From assembly GCA_016748015.1 (NCBI GenBank), contig JAAOMT010000762.1:1-64000 (forward strand): a stretch of DNA of 64,000 nucleotides, given 5' to 3'. Positions 54,190-64,000 of this stretch are shown piece after piece; position 1 is the first letter of the stretch, and every line of letters starts with the position of its first letter. The stretch comes from Geosiphon pyriformis. Taxonomy: Eukaryota; Glomeromycota; Glomeromycetes; Archaeosporales; Geosiphonaceae. The position numbers and the translations under genes were made by a program. Below the pieces are notes generated by a model. That model was not told the origin of the DNA, did not search any database, and was given only the letters and a program-made list of their open reading frames with translations.

Positions 54190-56624
54190 AGAAAGAAAAA
54201 AAATTATAAAAAAACTCTTTTTCTTCTAATTTTTATGACCATGAATAGAGCTAAGAGTAAAAAAGTTGCAAACATTACTTTTCCTATAGTAACTAATAAA
54301 GTTTCAACACAAAAAAGTTTCTCAGTTATTGAAGCAGCTAGACAAAACATTTTGGCAACATTTCCTTTAAAAAATATTAGTAAAAAGCTGCCTTTAATGG
54401 CTTTTGGTTCATTTTTTTCTTCAGTCAAAGTTTCTTCAAAAAGGCACACTCGGGTTAGTCCCAGTGTTGTCTTTACCACTTCAAAAAGCTTAAAGATTTT
54501 TAATAACAGACCAGTCAACTAGTTGGTCTTTTCTGCTCTCACCTCTCCCACTATTACTTCTACTACTACTGCTTCACAAATGGCTGCGAAAGCAAAAAAT
54601 TCCAAAAAACAGCAGCAGGCAATTGCAACTGCTATGATCACATCAAATCCCTTTGTGGTTTCAGATAAGATCTTTGGTAAGATCTCCATAGTGGCAGCCA
54701 GCTCTCTTTCTGATATGAATAGCAACAGCAGTGGCATATCTCTCAAGATGGGCCAAGATCAATCACTGGCTGTGTTGCCTGATGTGGTACTCTTCAGCAG
54801 ATCATTGCCAATCCCAGTAGCAAAACAGTTTATCAATCCAGATAATCTTAAAGATTGGGCTGATCAGATGGAAATAGAATCAACTGCCCCTTCCCCAGTT
54901 TCTGGTGCTGCTGATGGTAGTGCTTGAGAGAATATAAATAGTTGTTAAAGATTCTCTGGTTGGGTGGCCTCCAATCTAGTATTTGGTGCTACATTTAAGA
55001 TCAAAATAGGCCTGCTTAGTTCCTTGTTTCAGTTGCTGCCTGGTTGTATTGGGCTTAAATCAGTTTCACAAGATGCTGTTAAGTTGTTCTGTGTGGAATT
55101 TGCATTTCAGGAGAGCCTAAATGGTGTCACCAAAGTGGTCATTAGTGATGAGATTTTTTTAACCATTCTTAAGATTGCATGGTCTTCTGGTGTGGTCTTT
55201 GTTTCTTCCCCTTCTTTGTTAGTTGTACTGCATAACGTACTTTTGGGTACCTCTTCTGATGACATCAAATCTGCTCTTGGCATTTTTGGTGTTGTTATTT
55301 CTGTTAAGTTGAAGCCTGCTGGCTTATAACAATATGCTATGGTTAACTTCAAAGACACTTCTTCTGCTGCTGCTGCTCTCTCTAACTGGTCTGTATTGAT
55401 CAGAAAAGATAGTATTAGGATTCTTCCCATCACCAACCAAAAGGAGGTTATCTCTTCAAGAGATGCATTCAAAGCTAAGTTGGTCAATCTTTTATTTGGC
55501 TGTACTGTCTTTGAGATAAGTAATTTGGTCTCCCAAGTTGGTGGCCATACATGTTTTATTCCTTGCTCTCCTGAATCTTATCAATGTTAATGCTTTGCTG
55601 TGATTACTTTTGATTTTTTGGAATCTTTAAATATTACTGTGTCAAAAACTGGTACTTTGTGTGGTTGTCGCATCTGGTGGAAAACTTCTGAGTGTTGTCA
55701 TTGCTACAGGTGCCAAGACTTGGATCATTTGGCTGTGAACTGTAAGAAATTGCCTTTTCTCCCACCCAAACTCCTTTTCAACACCTTTGGTGGCCCAAAA
55801 AATTTCAAACCTTTATTTGTTGAATCTAAATTTTATGCCAAGACTGCTGCTTTTGTGGTTCCTCCTGGTACTGCTGTTGTTAATATGAACTTGGATCTGG
55901 ATGGACCTCCCAAAACTACAACACCTATGTTGTCTGCTGTCCCTTCTGTTCCCAATTCTGCTGTTAAATTTAGGTTGGCTTCTCTGAAATCTCACCTTAG
56001 TGAACTATCTGTGTTGATAAAATTCTTAGTTAAATCTGTTGGTGCTCTGGTTGTATTGGTTACCAAATTACTGTCTACTCCATCTGCTGTAGATGTGTTA
56101 GTTAAGGAATGTGTGGATAGATTGGCTAAGCAAAATAAAAACTTGGCTGTTGTTGCCACAATGATGCTGAAAAGAATGACACACCTTGAAAAAATATGTG
56201 AATGGACTTGCTTGAAGGATGGATCAAATGGTAATAACATAGTTGATGATATTGATAATAAAGATAATGAAGATAAAGACTTTTCAGTTTATGATAATAC
56301 CTTTGATGTCATAATACAACTATGGAAAGATTAGCCTTCCAGAATCAAATCCAGTTTTGATCAGACTGCTAAGTAGATAAGTGGTATGATTAAGAATAGT
56401 CATGAGCTTGTTAGCATTATGAATAAGATATATGAATTAGATATGTTTGATACATTAGGTAGTAAAAGTAGTACTAGTGTGTAGTTAGGGCTTTTCACTT
56501 GTGGTTAGCCACATCTTGTGATTTTTGTATTATTGGGTGAGCTAGCTTTGTGAAACCACCATATTACTGTGGCTTAACTAATAAATAACCAACATGGCTA
56601 CAGATTAACATAAAAAAAAAAAAA
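54190..56624 (+). mobile_element. HAL-like ORF1-only retroposon, copy 5
   Basis: 2.4 kb insertion in Gag of G6 with a 16-bp target duplication and a short A tail at 56612-56625. 5' end: A-rich, then CTCTTTTTCTTC. Full-length member of the subfamily with FGGPKNFK in the third domain. Confidence 0.9.
54235..56483 (+). pseudogene. HAL-like ORF1 protein, copy 5
   Basis: ATG 54235 (MTMNRAKSKKVANITFP). Essentially one frame broken by stops at 54520, 54926, about 54946, 55327 and 55588, and by one at 56333. RRM-like LLVVLHNVLLGTSSDD and QYAMVNF; second unit AKLVNLLFGCTVFEISNLV; CCHC CHCYRCQDLDHLAVNC (about 55696-55743); coiled coil RLASLKSHLSELSVLIK; acidic DDIDNKDNEDKDF; end LGSKSSTSV-TAG at 56481-56483. 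Shows the complete domain order of the family. Confidence 0.87.
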
Positions 56625-56640
56625 AGAACACTTTGAAGCA
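56625..56640. repeat. Right target-site duplication of HAL-like copy 5
   Basis: AGAACACTTTGAAGCA, the partner of 54174-54189, directly after the A tail. Confidence 0.88.
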
Positions 56641-58143
56641 CACAACAAAAATAATCTAGACTTTATTGAACTCAATCTTTTGCTCTCCTGCTTGATTTGC
56701 TTCCCCATTGAATAACAATCCAGCAGACAATTCTAAGACTTTTGGAACTGTTTCCTGAACAAGCATTCAGCTGAAACCTACACAGCTTATACAACTTATT
56801 ACTTTAATCAAGCTTATTTTGAAGACAACTTTGAAGAAAAAAACAACAGTATTAATCAGCTCTTATATTCCACAATCTTTGAACAACAGCCTCCTGATTT
56901 TGAATATCTGAATCATCAAATCTACATTTGAATTGCTGCCCATCAATCAACTAAAACTCCTCTTGAAACAAAAGAAGAAAGCTATCAAACCACTCTGGTT
57001 TTTAATCTCTTTTTAAGTGAATCAGAACACTCTACACAAACAGTTACACCTGAACCAATAGCTTAAGACCCTCTACAACAAAACATTCTGATGACCCTCC
57101 AAAGTATACAGACTGCTTTAGGGCAAAGAAACAACACCCCATTACCATTATTCAGAGATAATATCCAAGATCCAATTGAATGGCTGAATGATTTTGAAAG
57201 AGCTGCCACAGTAAACCAATATGATAATAAATACAAATTCCAAATCGTTGGTGGCTACCTCCAAGACTCTCCTGCTACTTGGTTCTCACAAGAAACCAAT
57301 GCCAATGCTCAGCAAAAAATCATTAGATAGACACCAGCAAATGCTGGAAAAGATAACACCTCTTTCACTACCCAGTTTGAAACAAAATTTAGAACTCCTA
57401 TTTTAATATCCAAATGGTGCATGGAATTGGAAAGAAAAACCCAAGGCCCAGGAAAAATAGTAACTGAATACGCTAAAGCTATTAGAAAACTAATTCAACA
57501 TATAGATTTCAGTAGAAATTGGACAGAAGAGCAAAAAATTTAATCCTTCACAAAAGAATTGAGAACTAATCTCTCATATGCTCTTTGGCCTCTCCTGGTC
57601 CTGAAAGATAATTCCACAATGGATATGGCCATTGAACTTGTCCAGAAAATAGAAAACAACCAAAGAATGCACCTAAAATCTACTCTTCCAGTTTTTGCTC
57701 CTGCTCCTGTCATAATTCCAGCTTTACAAATGACTGCTACCTCTTTTGTCACTCATATTCAAGACCCTAATGAACAATTAATAGACAGACTTACTGCTAA
57801 TCTTGCTTGGCTATTAGAACTATTAGTTTAAGCAGTCAGAGACAACCAACAACCCCAAAGACCCAGATTTGAATCCTGTTTTAATCAGTCCCAACAACCA
57901 TCATATCAAAGACAACAAAATGGTAATCCACCTGTGTGCTATTGCTGTAGACTAACTAAACACTTTTCCAGAGACTTCAACAATCCTCCATTGCCCTCTT
58001 TAGCTTCTAAAAATAATGACACCCAGAATAACAGACCCAACAATAATAATGTTCTCAATCAAAAACCCAATCATGCCAACATTAATTTCTTTGGAAAGAA
58101 TCCCTTTGTTAAAGCTATTGTTTATCAGTCTTTAAACTGGTAG
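56641..58143 (+). pseudogene. Gag of G6, remainder
   Basis: Continues the Gag of 54139-54189. Stops at several Trp/Gln/Arg sites. Capsid-like DPIEWLNDFERAATVNQYDNKYKFQ and ATWFSQETNANAQQ (57091-57330), FRTPILISKWCMELERK; knuckle CYCCRLTKHFSRDF where the last Cys is Phe; end SLNW-TAG at 58141-58143. Confidence 0.86.
58131..58137 (+). promoter_or_regulatory. -1 frameshift slippery heptamer, G6
   Basis: CAG TCT TTA AAC TGG TAG in the Gag frame. The downstream hairpin reads CATC(TCTAAAG)GATG where other copies have CACC/GGTG, so the pairing is kept by two changes. Confidence 0.75.
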
Positions 58144-60577
58144 ACACATCTCTAAAGGATGAGAGTGCAAGCCAACCAAAAAAAAACCCCTTTTATGCCT
58201 TTAATCTAACTGATAATGACTATGATATAGATGAACTGGCAATTAATACCTCTGACTTAACAAGAAAGAAGAAGAAAGCCAAGGTTGATTTTGTTCTAGA
58301 TTCCAACAAAGTCTTAACTTCTACTGCTGACAACAATGAGCCACCAAAGGCTAAAGTTTTTAAAAATCCTCCAAAGTTAGAATCTCCAGAAATAGTACAA
58401 AAATCTGGCTCCTATTTTGTTGTTAAAGATCTTATGGAAACCCCAGCACACATTACATTTGGCCAATTAATAACCCATCCACAGTTCAGAAAAAATCTTT
58501 GCAAATCATTGATACCAAAGAAGAAGACACCAAAAATCATTAAGCATTCTTGTCAAGCTAGACTTGCTGACAACAGCAATGTTACTCCTCTGATTTGCAA
58601 AGCCCAAGTGGCTGGTTATTTTATTGATTTGATTTTAGACAGTGGATCATCTGTCAGTGTAATTGCCAAACACTTTCTGGAAGCCATTGAAAGAAAGATT
58701 GATGAACCTTCTACTTAGCTTATGATCAATATACATAGTGACAAAAAGAAAGATTTGGGTATAGCCAAAGCTGTTCCTGTTTGCATCAATGATATTAGCA
58801 TTGAAACAGACATGGAAGTACCTAAAGCAAAAGAGTATACTATTATTGTTGGTAATGAATGGCTTAAAAAAGCCAAAGCACTACTTAACTATGAACTTTG
58901 CGAGCTAACTATCAGATGTGGTGAGAAACCCATTGTGGTTAAATGCCATTATTGGACAACTTCTCTAGTAATCAAACAGAACCAAGAAGAAAAACAATCA
59001 GATGAATCAGATAATGATAAGAGTGATGATGAAGAAGATCAAGAAGAACAAGAAGAAACTGCTGAACTCACCTATACTATCTTAACCAGCAATGGCAAGC
59101 CACTGGACAATATTAAAGCTGACAAAGAAGGAATCATAGTAAATGGCAAGCTAATCTGCTGGCCCTACTATAACATCCTCAAAAGAACCTTTAATAGAAA
59201 ACCTGACAAGAAAGCCAAATACAGCTATTGGTAACATGGTTCTTGTGCCAGGTGCTGGTGTGATAAACCTTTGTATTCACCAAGTGATGAATGCAAATCC
59301 TGCCTAATCTACTACAAAGATTGGGAACCAATTAGCTTGATACCTCGAAAAGAACTTAAAGAAGTACAAAAGTTCTTTGAAAATAAACCACCTGAAATCC
59401 AATCACTAGTTGTAGAACAAAAAGAACTTTCCTCTGAAGAAAGAAAAGCAGTCATTGAAAATTTGTTGGCTAGAAATAGCCCAGTTATTTCAAAAGAAGG
59501 TGACACCCCTGGATGAACCCATGTGATACAACACACTATCATCACAAAAGAAACTCACCCCATCTATTTGAAGCCTTATCAATCCAATTGACACAATAAT
59601 GAGTTTATTAAGAAAGAGATAAATAGGATGAAAGATCTTGGATTCATACAAAAAACCAAGAGTGAATGGACTTTCCCAGTTGTAGTGATATTCAAAAAAG
59701 GCAGAACTCTATGCTTCTGTGTTGACTACCACCAACTAAATGCCATCACTATAAGAGACATGTATCCACTCCCCAAAATTAATGCAATGCTAGATAAATT
59801 CAATAGTGCTGCTTTTTTCTCAACTATTGACTTAACTACTGGATTTTGGCAAGTAAAGATGAATCCAGAAAGCAGAAAAAAAACTGCTTTCATCACCAAG
59901 TATAGCACCTATGAGTTCTTTTTGGTCTCACCAATGCTCCTTCCATTTTTCAATGCCTAATAAATAAAGTGCTTGAATCAGTAAAAAAAAACTTTGTCTT
60001 GGTTTACTTGAACGACATAATAGTATATTCAAAAACCTGAGATGAATATTTTGAATATTTACAGAAGGTTTTTGACCTGCTCAAAAATGCTGGCCTTAAA
60101 ATCAACCCAATCAAATCTTTTTTTGGATGTCAATCCATCCAGTTCCTTGGTTATTTTATTACAAAAGATAGAATCTTTCCTAACCCAGCTAAAATTGAAA
60201 AAGTTCAGAACATTCGACAACTAATAAATGTTCCTAAACTACACTTTTTCTTTGGTTTGGCCTCTTATTATCACAAATTTATCAAGAATTTCTCCAAAAT
60301 TGTCTTTTCTCTCAATTAGCTACTCAAAAAAAAGGTCAATTATTACTGGAGCACTCATCAACAAAAAGCTTTTGAAATTCTGAAGGAAAAACTTGTTACT
60401 GAATCAATTCTCAAGCAACTTGATCTGGACCAATCTTTCATCCTCCACACTGATGCATCTAGCTATAAACTTAGTGCTGTTCTTTCACAAAAAGATGAAA
60501 ATGGCAGAGAACATGCCATAGCATATGCTAGTAGATTTTTTACACCAGCAGAAAAGAACTATTTAGTTACTAAACAG
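58138..60577 (+). pseudogene. Protease-RT and start of RNase H of G6
   Basis: -1 frame from Gag. Protease: LILDSGSSVSVIAKHFLEAIERKID (catalytic Asp present), stop at 58716, IIVGNEWLKKAKALLNYELC. Linker with SPSDECKSC. RT: CVDYHQLNAITIRDMYPLPK, DLTTGFWQVKMN, then a frameshift near 59920 at the FGLTNAP site; YLND instead of YLDD near 60006-60017. RNase H begins LHTDASSYKLSAVLSQKDENG and is interrupted at 60577. Confidence 0.87.
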
Positions 60578-60682
60578 TGTTATCAGTGGTTTTTGTCATT
60601 ATTTGAAAACATTTCTTAACTCAACTGGTAACACATATTACCATAATTATGCTACTAACTATAGCATATTATGGGTGTATGG

Positions 60683-61210
60683 TGTTACTTATAGAATATA
60701 GGAAGTATATTATTATTATTAGCAAATAAGAAATAAGCCAAGGCGATTTGCAAGTTAGTATCCTATTAATAGCCATGATCAAGAGCTATTGTTCCAATAT
60801 GATTAAGTATCAGTTATTATCAACATGAAGTGTTAATAATGAAGAATAAATTTGATATAGTGAATAATTATTTATTTGAGGATTGTGGTAACTAAGTTAA
60901 AGATTCTTGGTGTCAATTCTTTTTTTTCTGCTTCTAATACTACTACTATATATACATATTTGAGATTCCTCAATTTTTCAATTCCTTACAACAGGAATCC
61001 TGGAATTCCTGGAATCCTGCGATTCCTGATGAAAGGAATTCTGGAATTCTGGAATTCTGTAATTTCTTGCCAGAGAATTCTGAAATTTCTGGAATCCTGT
61101 AATTCCTCTAAGAGGAATCCTGGAATTCTACATTTACTACATCTACTTTTGATTGGCTAATATCTACTTGCTAATAATAATAATATACTTCCTATATTCT
61201 ATGAGTAACA
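60683..61210. mobile_element. MITE-like inverted-repeat element
   Basis: 528 bp. The left terminus (60683-60725, TGTTACTTATAGAATATAGG...) and the right terminus (61168-61210) are inverted copies of 43 bp with one mismatch. ATGG stands on both sides (60679-60682 and 61211-61214). No transposase frame. Core contains a GGAATTC-type minisatellite. Short size, terminal inverted repeats and flanking duplication fit a non-autonomous DNA element; its superfamily is not clear because 4-bp duplications and TG...CA ends are uncommon. Confidence 0.75.
60994..61130. repeat. GGAATYC/TGGAATTC minisatellite
   Basis: About a dozen imperfect 8-9 base units such as TGGAATTC, TGGAATCC and GGAATTCC, largely self-complementary, inside the inverted-repeat element. 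Confidence 0.8.
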
Positions 61211-62512
61211 ATGGACTATTTCAGTAGGTGGAAGAGTGAAAAGAGGTATATAGTAATGTCATTAAAAGCAAAAGAAAGTATTGTTATTATTATTTGTTTT
61301 TGGGCAAAAACCAGTCTTAGGTATTTTAAAAAGGAAAGAAAAGTCACATCTCTTTATATGTATCAGAAACACAACCAGCAACAAGAAGAAACCAAAACTA
61401 CTTAAGAATATTATAACCAGAATTTTTTCAATTAGTCGTTAAAAGGATGTGGTATTCAAATGTTTGCTTTGAAAATGAAATTATAGGAATTATAAAAGAT
61501 TGTAAGAGTAAAACATAACTAAAATAGATTTAAACTTTTTATTGTTGAGACCACTTTCTAACAACATGATACTTTATTACTTATTTTAATATTTTAACAA
61601 CTTGTTTGGTGAAACAAGACTTAATGTGAAATGATAATAACACATGATTTAAAAGATCAGAAGTAATAGAAAGCTTGATAATATTGTTAACAAATAGATA
61701 AAAAGTTATAAATAATGTGATTCCAAATAGTGATAAGGAATATGAGAAGGCATACTTAAAATGATGATAACAAGTATTTAGAGCATAGAAAAAAAGAAAG
61801 AGAAAGTAAGAGGTAGAGAAAAAGACTAACTGCTCACTATAAAACTATAGCAAAAAGTTGGCTCAATATTGAACTGATGCTTTTCTGAGCTGACAGAGAA
61901 GCTGTATATATAGCTAAATTACATCAGATCTACATACTATATTAAGACTATTTAAAATACATCAATTATTTTTATATATTAATTTAATCAATTTATGATA
62001 AACTTACTTGGCATGTTGTTTTCTCAGAGCTAGTGATTTTTAAATAATCAGATTTAGATGGCTGGATTTAGAACATTAATTGTAAATCAATGATACCAAT
62101 TGTGATTATGATTAACATAATCAGAAATAGATCAATTGATTACATTTCTTGGTAACTACTTTTAATCATTGATTGCAGATCTGGAATGTTAAATTGTTCC
62201 AATAAGGACGTATGAGAATTTTGGAGCATAACAAAACCTGTTGTTATCTGATTACATGCATCAATCATTCATTTCCATTGGTGTTTCTTAGTTTGCCAAG
62301 ATTTTTTTGTATCCAACTTAGTTAAACTGTTGGATTGTGCCATATTTTTTTGTTGTAATTGGATTGATTGCTGATCATTTATTTCCAGATTGCTGGCTGA
62401 TTTTGTTGATTAAGTGTGATAATATAGGCTTTTTTCACATAATTTTGATGTTAATTTCTATTATATGTGTTGTAATTTTTGCATTAAAAAGTGTGAAAAT
62501 CTTCCAGTAACA

Positions 62513-62753
62513 ACAAGAATGCTTAGCAGTAGTTTAGGCTACTAGTTACTGGGAGCAATATCTTCTTGGTGCAAAATTCTTAGTGGTAACAAATCATCAA
62601 GCCTTGGTTTGGCTGCACAATAAAAAGAAGCTAGAACACAAATGAATAACTCACTGGATACTCCACTTGGATGAATTTGACTATGATATTCAACACCACA
62701 AAAAAACAAATTATCAAAATGCTGATGCTCTCTCTAGACTTACCATCCAGTGA
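62513..62753 (+). pseudogene. RNase H end of G6
   Basis: Continues 58138-60577: QECLAVV-stop-ATSYWEQYLLGAKFLVVTNHQALVWLHNKKKLEHK..., DYDIQHHKKTNYQNADALSRLTIQ, then TGA-TAG at 62751-62756, the same termination as G5. Only a few bases more remain before the HAL-like poly(T). Confidence 0.87.
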
Positions 62754-62762
62754 TAGTACAAC

Positions 62763-64000
62763 TTTTTTTTTTTTTTTTTTATGTTAACATGTAGTCACAC
62801 TGGTTGTTTATTAGTTAAGCCACAGTAATGTGGTGGTTTCACAAAGCCAGCTCATCCAATAATACAAAAATCACAAGATGCAGCTAATCACAAGTGGAAA
62901 GCCCTAACTACACACTAGTATTATCTTTGTTATCTAATGTATTAAACATATCTAATTCATACATCTTACCCATAATGCTAACAAGCTCATGACTATTTTT
63001 AACCATACCACTTATCCACTTAGCAGTCTGATTAGGACTGGATTTGATTCTAGAAGGCTAATCTTCTCATAGATGCATCATAACATCAAAGGTATTATCA
63101 TAAACTGAAAAGTCTTTATCTTTATTATCATCATTATCAACATTATCAACCATGTTATTACTATCTGATCTATTTTCCAAGCAGGCCCATTTACATATTT
63201 TCTCAAAGCATGTTATTCTTTTCTGCATTATGGTGGTAACAGCAGCCAAGCCTTTATTTTGCTTAGCCAATCCATCTACACATTCCTTAACTGACACATT
63301 CACAACAGATAGAGTAGACAGCAATTTGGTAACCAATGCAACCAGAGCACCAACAGGTTTAACTAAGAATTTTATCAACACAGATAGTTCACTAAGGTGG
63401 GATTCAAAAGAAGCCAACCTAGATTCAACAGCAAAATTGAAAACAGAAGAGACAGCAGGCAACATGGGTGTTGTAGTTTTGGAAGAACCACCAAGATCCA
63501 AGTCTATATCAGCAGCAGCAGCACCAAGAAGAACCACAAAAACAGCAGCCTTGGCATAAGATTTAGATCCAACAAATGAAAGTTTAAAATTTTTGGGGCC
63601 ACCAAAGGTGTTGGAAAAGAGTTTAGGTGGGAGAGAAGGCAACTTCTTGCAGTTCACAGCCAAATAATTCAAGTCTTGGCATCTGTTTTCCATTAGATGC
63701 AACAACCATACAAGGTACCAGTTTTTGACACTATAACATTCAGAAATTCCAAAAAATCAAAAATAACCACAGCAAAGCATTGATGTTGATAAGATTCAGG
63801 GGAGTAAGGAATAAAACATGTATGGCCACCAACTTGGAAGACCAAATCACTTATTTTAAAGACAGTACAGCCAAATGGAAGATTGACCAACTTAGTTTTA
63901 AATGCATCTTTTAAGAAGATAATCTCCTTTTGGTTGGTGATGGAAAGAATCCTAACACTATTTTTTTTGACTAATACAGATGAGTTAGAAAAAGCAGCAG
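62763..64000 (-). mobile_element. HAL-like copy 6, running off the window
   Basis: Poly(T) 62763-62780, then the common 3' tail and ORF1 in minus orientation. Inserted just after the RNase H stop of G6; the target duplication cannot be checked since the 5' side lies outside. Confidence 0.87.
62908..64000 (-). pseudogene. HAL-like ORF1 protein, copy 6 (partial)
   Basis: Ends at TAG 62908-62910. Contains a stop near 63060, then 63067-63705 open with coiled coil RLASFESHLSELSVLIK, acidic NVDNDDNKDKDF and FGGPKNFKLS. A deletion around 63685 removes most of the CCHC knuckle (the frame goes from YGCCI straight to RCQDLNYLAVNC). The second RRM-like unit (NLPFGCTVFKISDLVFQVGGHTCFIP) is at 63693-63890. 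N-terminus outside the window. Confidence 0.83.

Larger units (their letters stand above)
60578..62512. mobile_element. Unclassified LTR-like insertion in RNase H of G6
   Basis: Begins TGTTATCAGTGG and ends CTTCCAGTAACA, with ACAG before and ACAA after, a probable 4-bp duplication with one change. RNase H resumes exactly at 62513 (ACAAGAATGCTTAGC). 1935 bp, of which 528 belong to a nested inverted-repeat element; the host insertion is thus about 1.4 kb. No protein frame recognised; a TATA-like TGTATATATA lies at 61904-61912. The TG...CA ends and size fit a solo LTR of another family, but no partner is present to prove it. Confidence 0.6.
53419..62762 (+). mobile_element. Ty3/gypsy element G6, 5' part
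   Basis: 5' LTR, primer-binding site, Gag, protease, RT and RNase H on the plus strand, split by HAL-like copy 5 in Gag and by an LTR-like insertion in RNase H. The region after the RNase H stop (62751) is replaced by HAL-like copy 6. Many stops; catalytic YLDD has become YLND and the CCHC knuckle ends in Phe. Confidence 0.9.

Noticed and set aside
60994-61130. Heat-shock-element array (TTCnnGAA units)
   Set aside because: The GAA-TTC half has no two-base spacer, and the repeat is explained as a minisatellite inside a mobile element with no gene next to it.
61211-61405. 64-codon frame as a possible gene
   Set aside because: Short, no recognisable motif, no second copy, and it begins in the flanking duplication of the inverted-repeat element.

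Overview
The window is one dense, nested retrotransposon graveyard from an AT-rich eukaryotic nuclear genome. I recognise no host gene, tRNA, rRNA, operon or prokaryotic signal. The mix of Ty3/gypsy-type LTR elements, APE/RNase H-type LINEs and ORF1-only LINE relatives, with very low GC and many C-to-T type stop codons, would fit a repeat-rich early-diverging fungus such as an arbuscular-mycorrhizal (Glomeromycotina) genome. That assignment is inference; nothing here proves it.

Layout. 1-3800: gene-free, extremely AT-rich sequence with a TTA/TTTA microsatellite. 3801-4480: remnant LTR plus leader. 4481-11277: Ty3/gypsy copy G1 (minus), split at 7587-9893 by an ORF1-only retroposon (HAL-like copy 1) and cut at 11277 by a full-length 7.4 kb LINE (11278-18716, minus). 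18727-19389: a plus-oriented LTR. 19390-24548: G2 (minus). 24561-26952: HAL-like copy 2. 26953-27331: broken LTR. 27332-30471: truncated G3 (gag-protease only), sharing one LTR with 29832-38479, the full-length G4 (minus), which carries a tandem duplication of its protease region. 38480-38629: LINE crumb. 38631-38958 and 47276-51378: one HAL/LINE chimeric insertion, interrupted by a solo LTR (38959-39668) and by the most complete Ty3/gypsy copy, G5 (39676-47275, plus, with a 295-base assembly gap). 51379-53418: a second LINE fragment. 53419-62762: G6 (plus), interrupted by HAL-like copy 5 (54190-56624) and by an unclassified LTR-like insertion (60578-62512), which itself hosts a 528 bp inverted-repeat element (60683-61210). 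62763-64000: HAL-like copy 6, running off the window.

How the parts work together. The Ty3/gypsy family (LTR about 640-714 bp, element about 7.6 kb) encodes Gag with a CCHC knuckle, then protease-RT-RNase H in the -1 frame behind a perfectly kept TTTAAAC slippery heptamer. A separate integrase ORF with its own ATG follows, and then an extra ORF of unknown function overlaps the integrase tail. The LINE encodes an RRM/CCHC ORF1 and an APE-RT-RNase H ORF2 whose ATG overlaps the ORF1 stop by 11 nt. The HAL-like elements encode only a diverged ORF1 paralogue, yet share the LINE's 3' tail and a pyrimidine-rich 5' end, so they look like LINE parasites comparable to mammalian HAL1. Reciprocal nesting (HAL in gypsy, gypsy in HAL, LINE in gypsy, gypsy LTR beside LINE) implies overlapping periods of activity. 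Every long copy visible carries stops or frameshifts.
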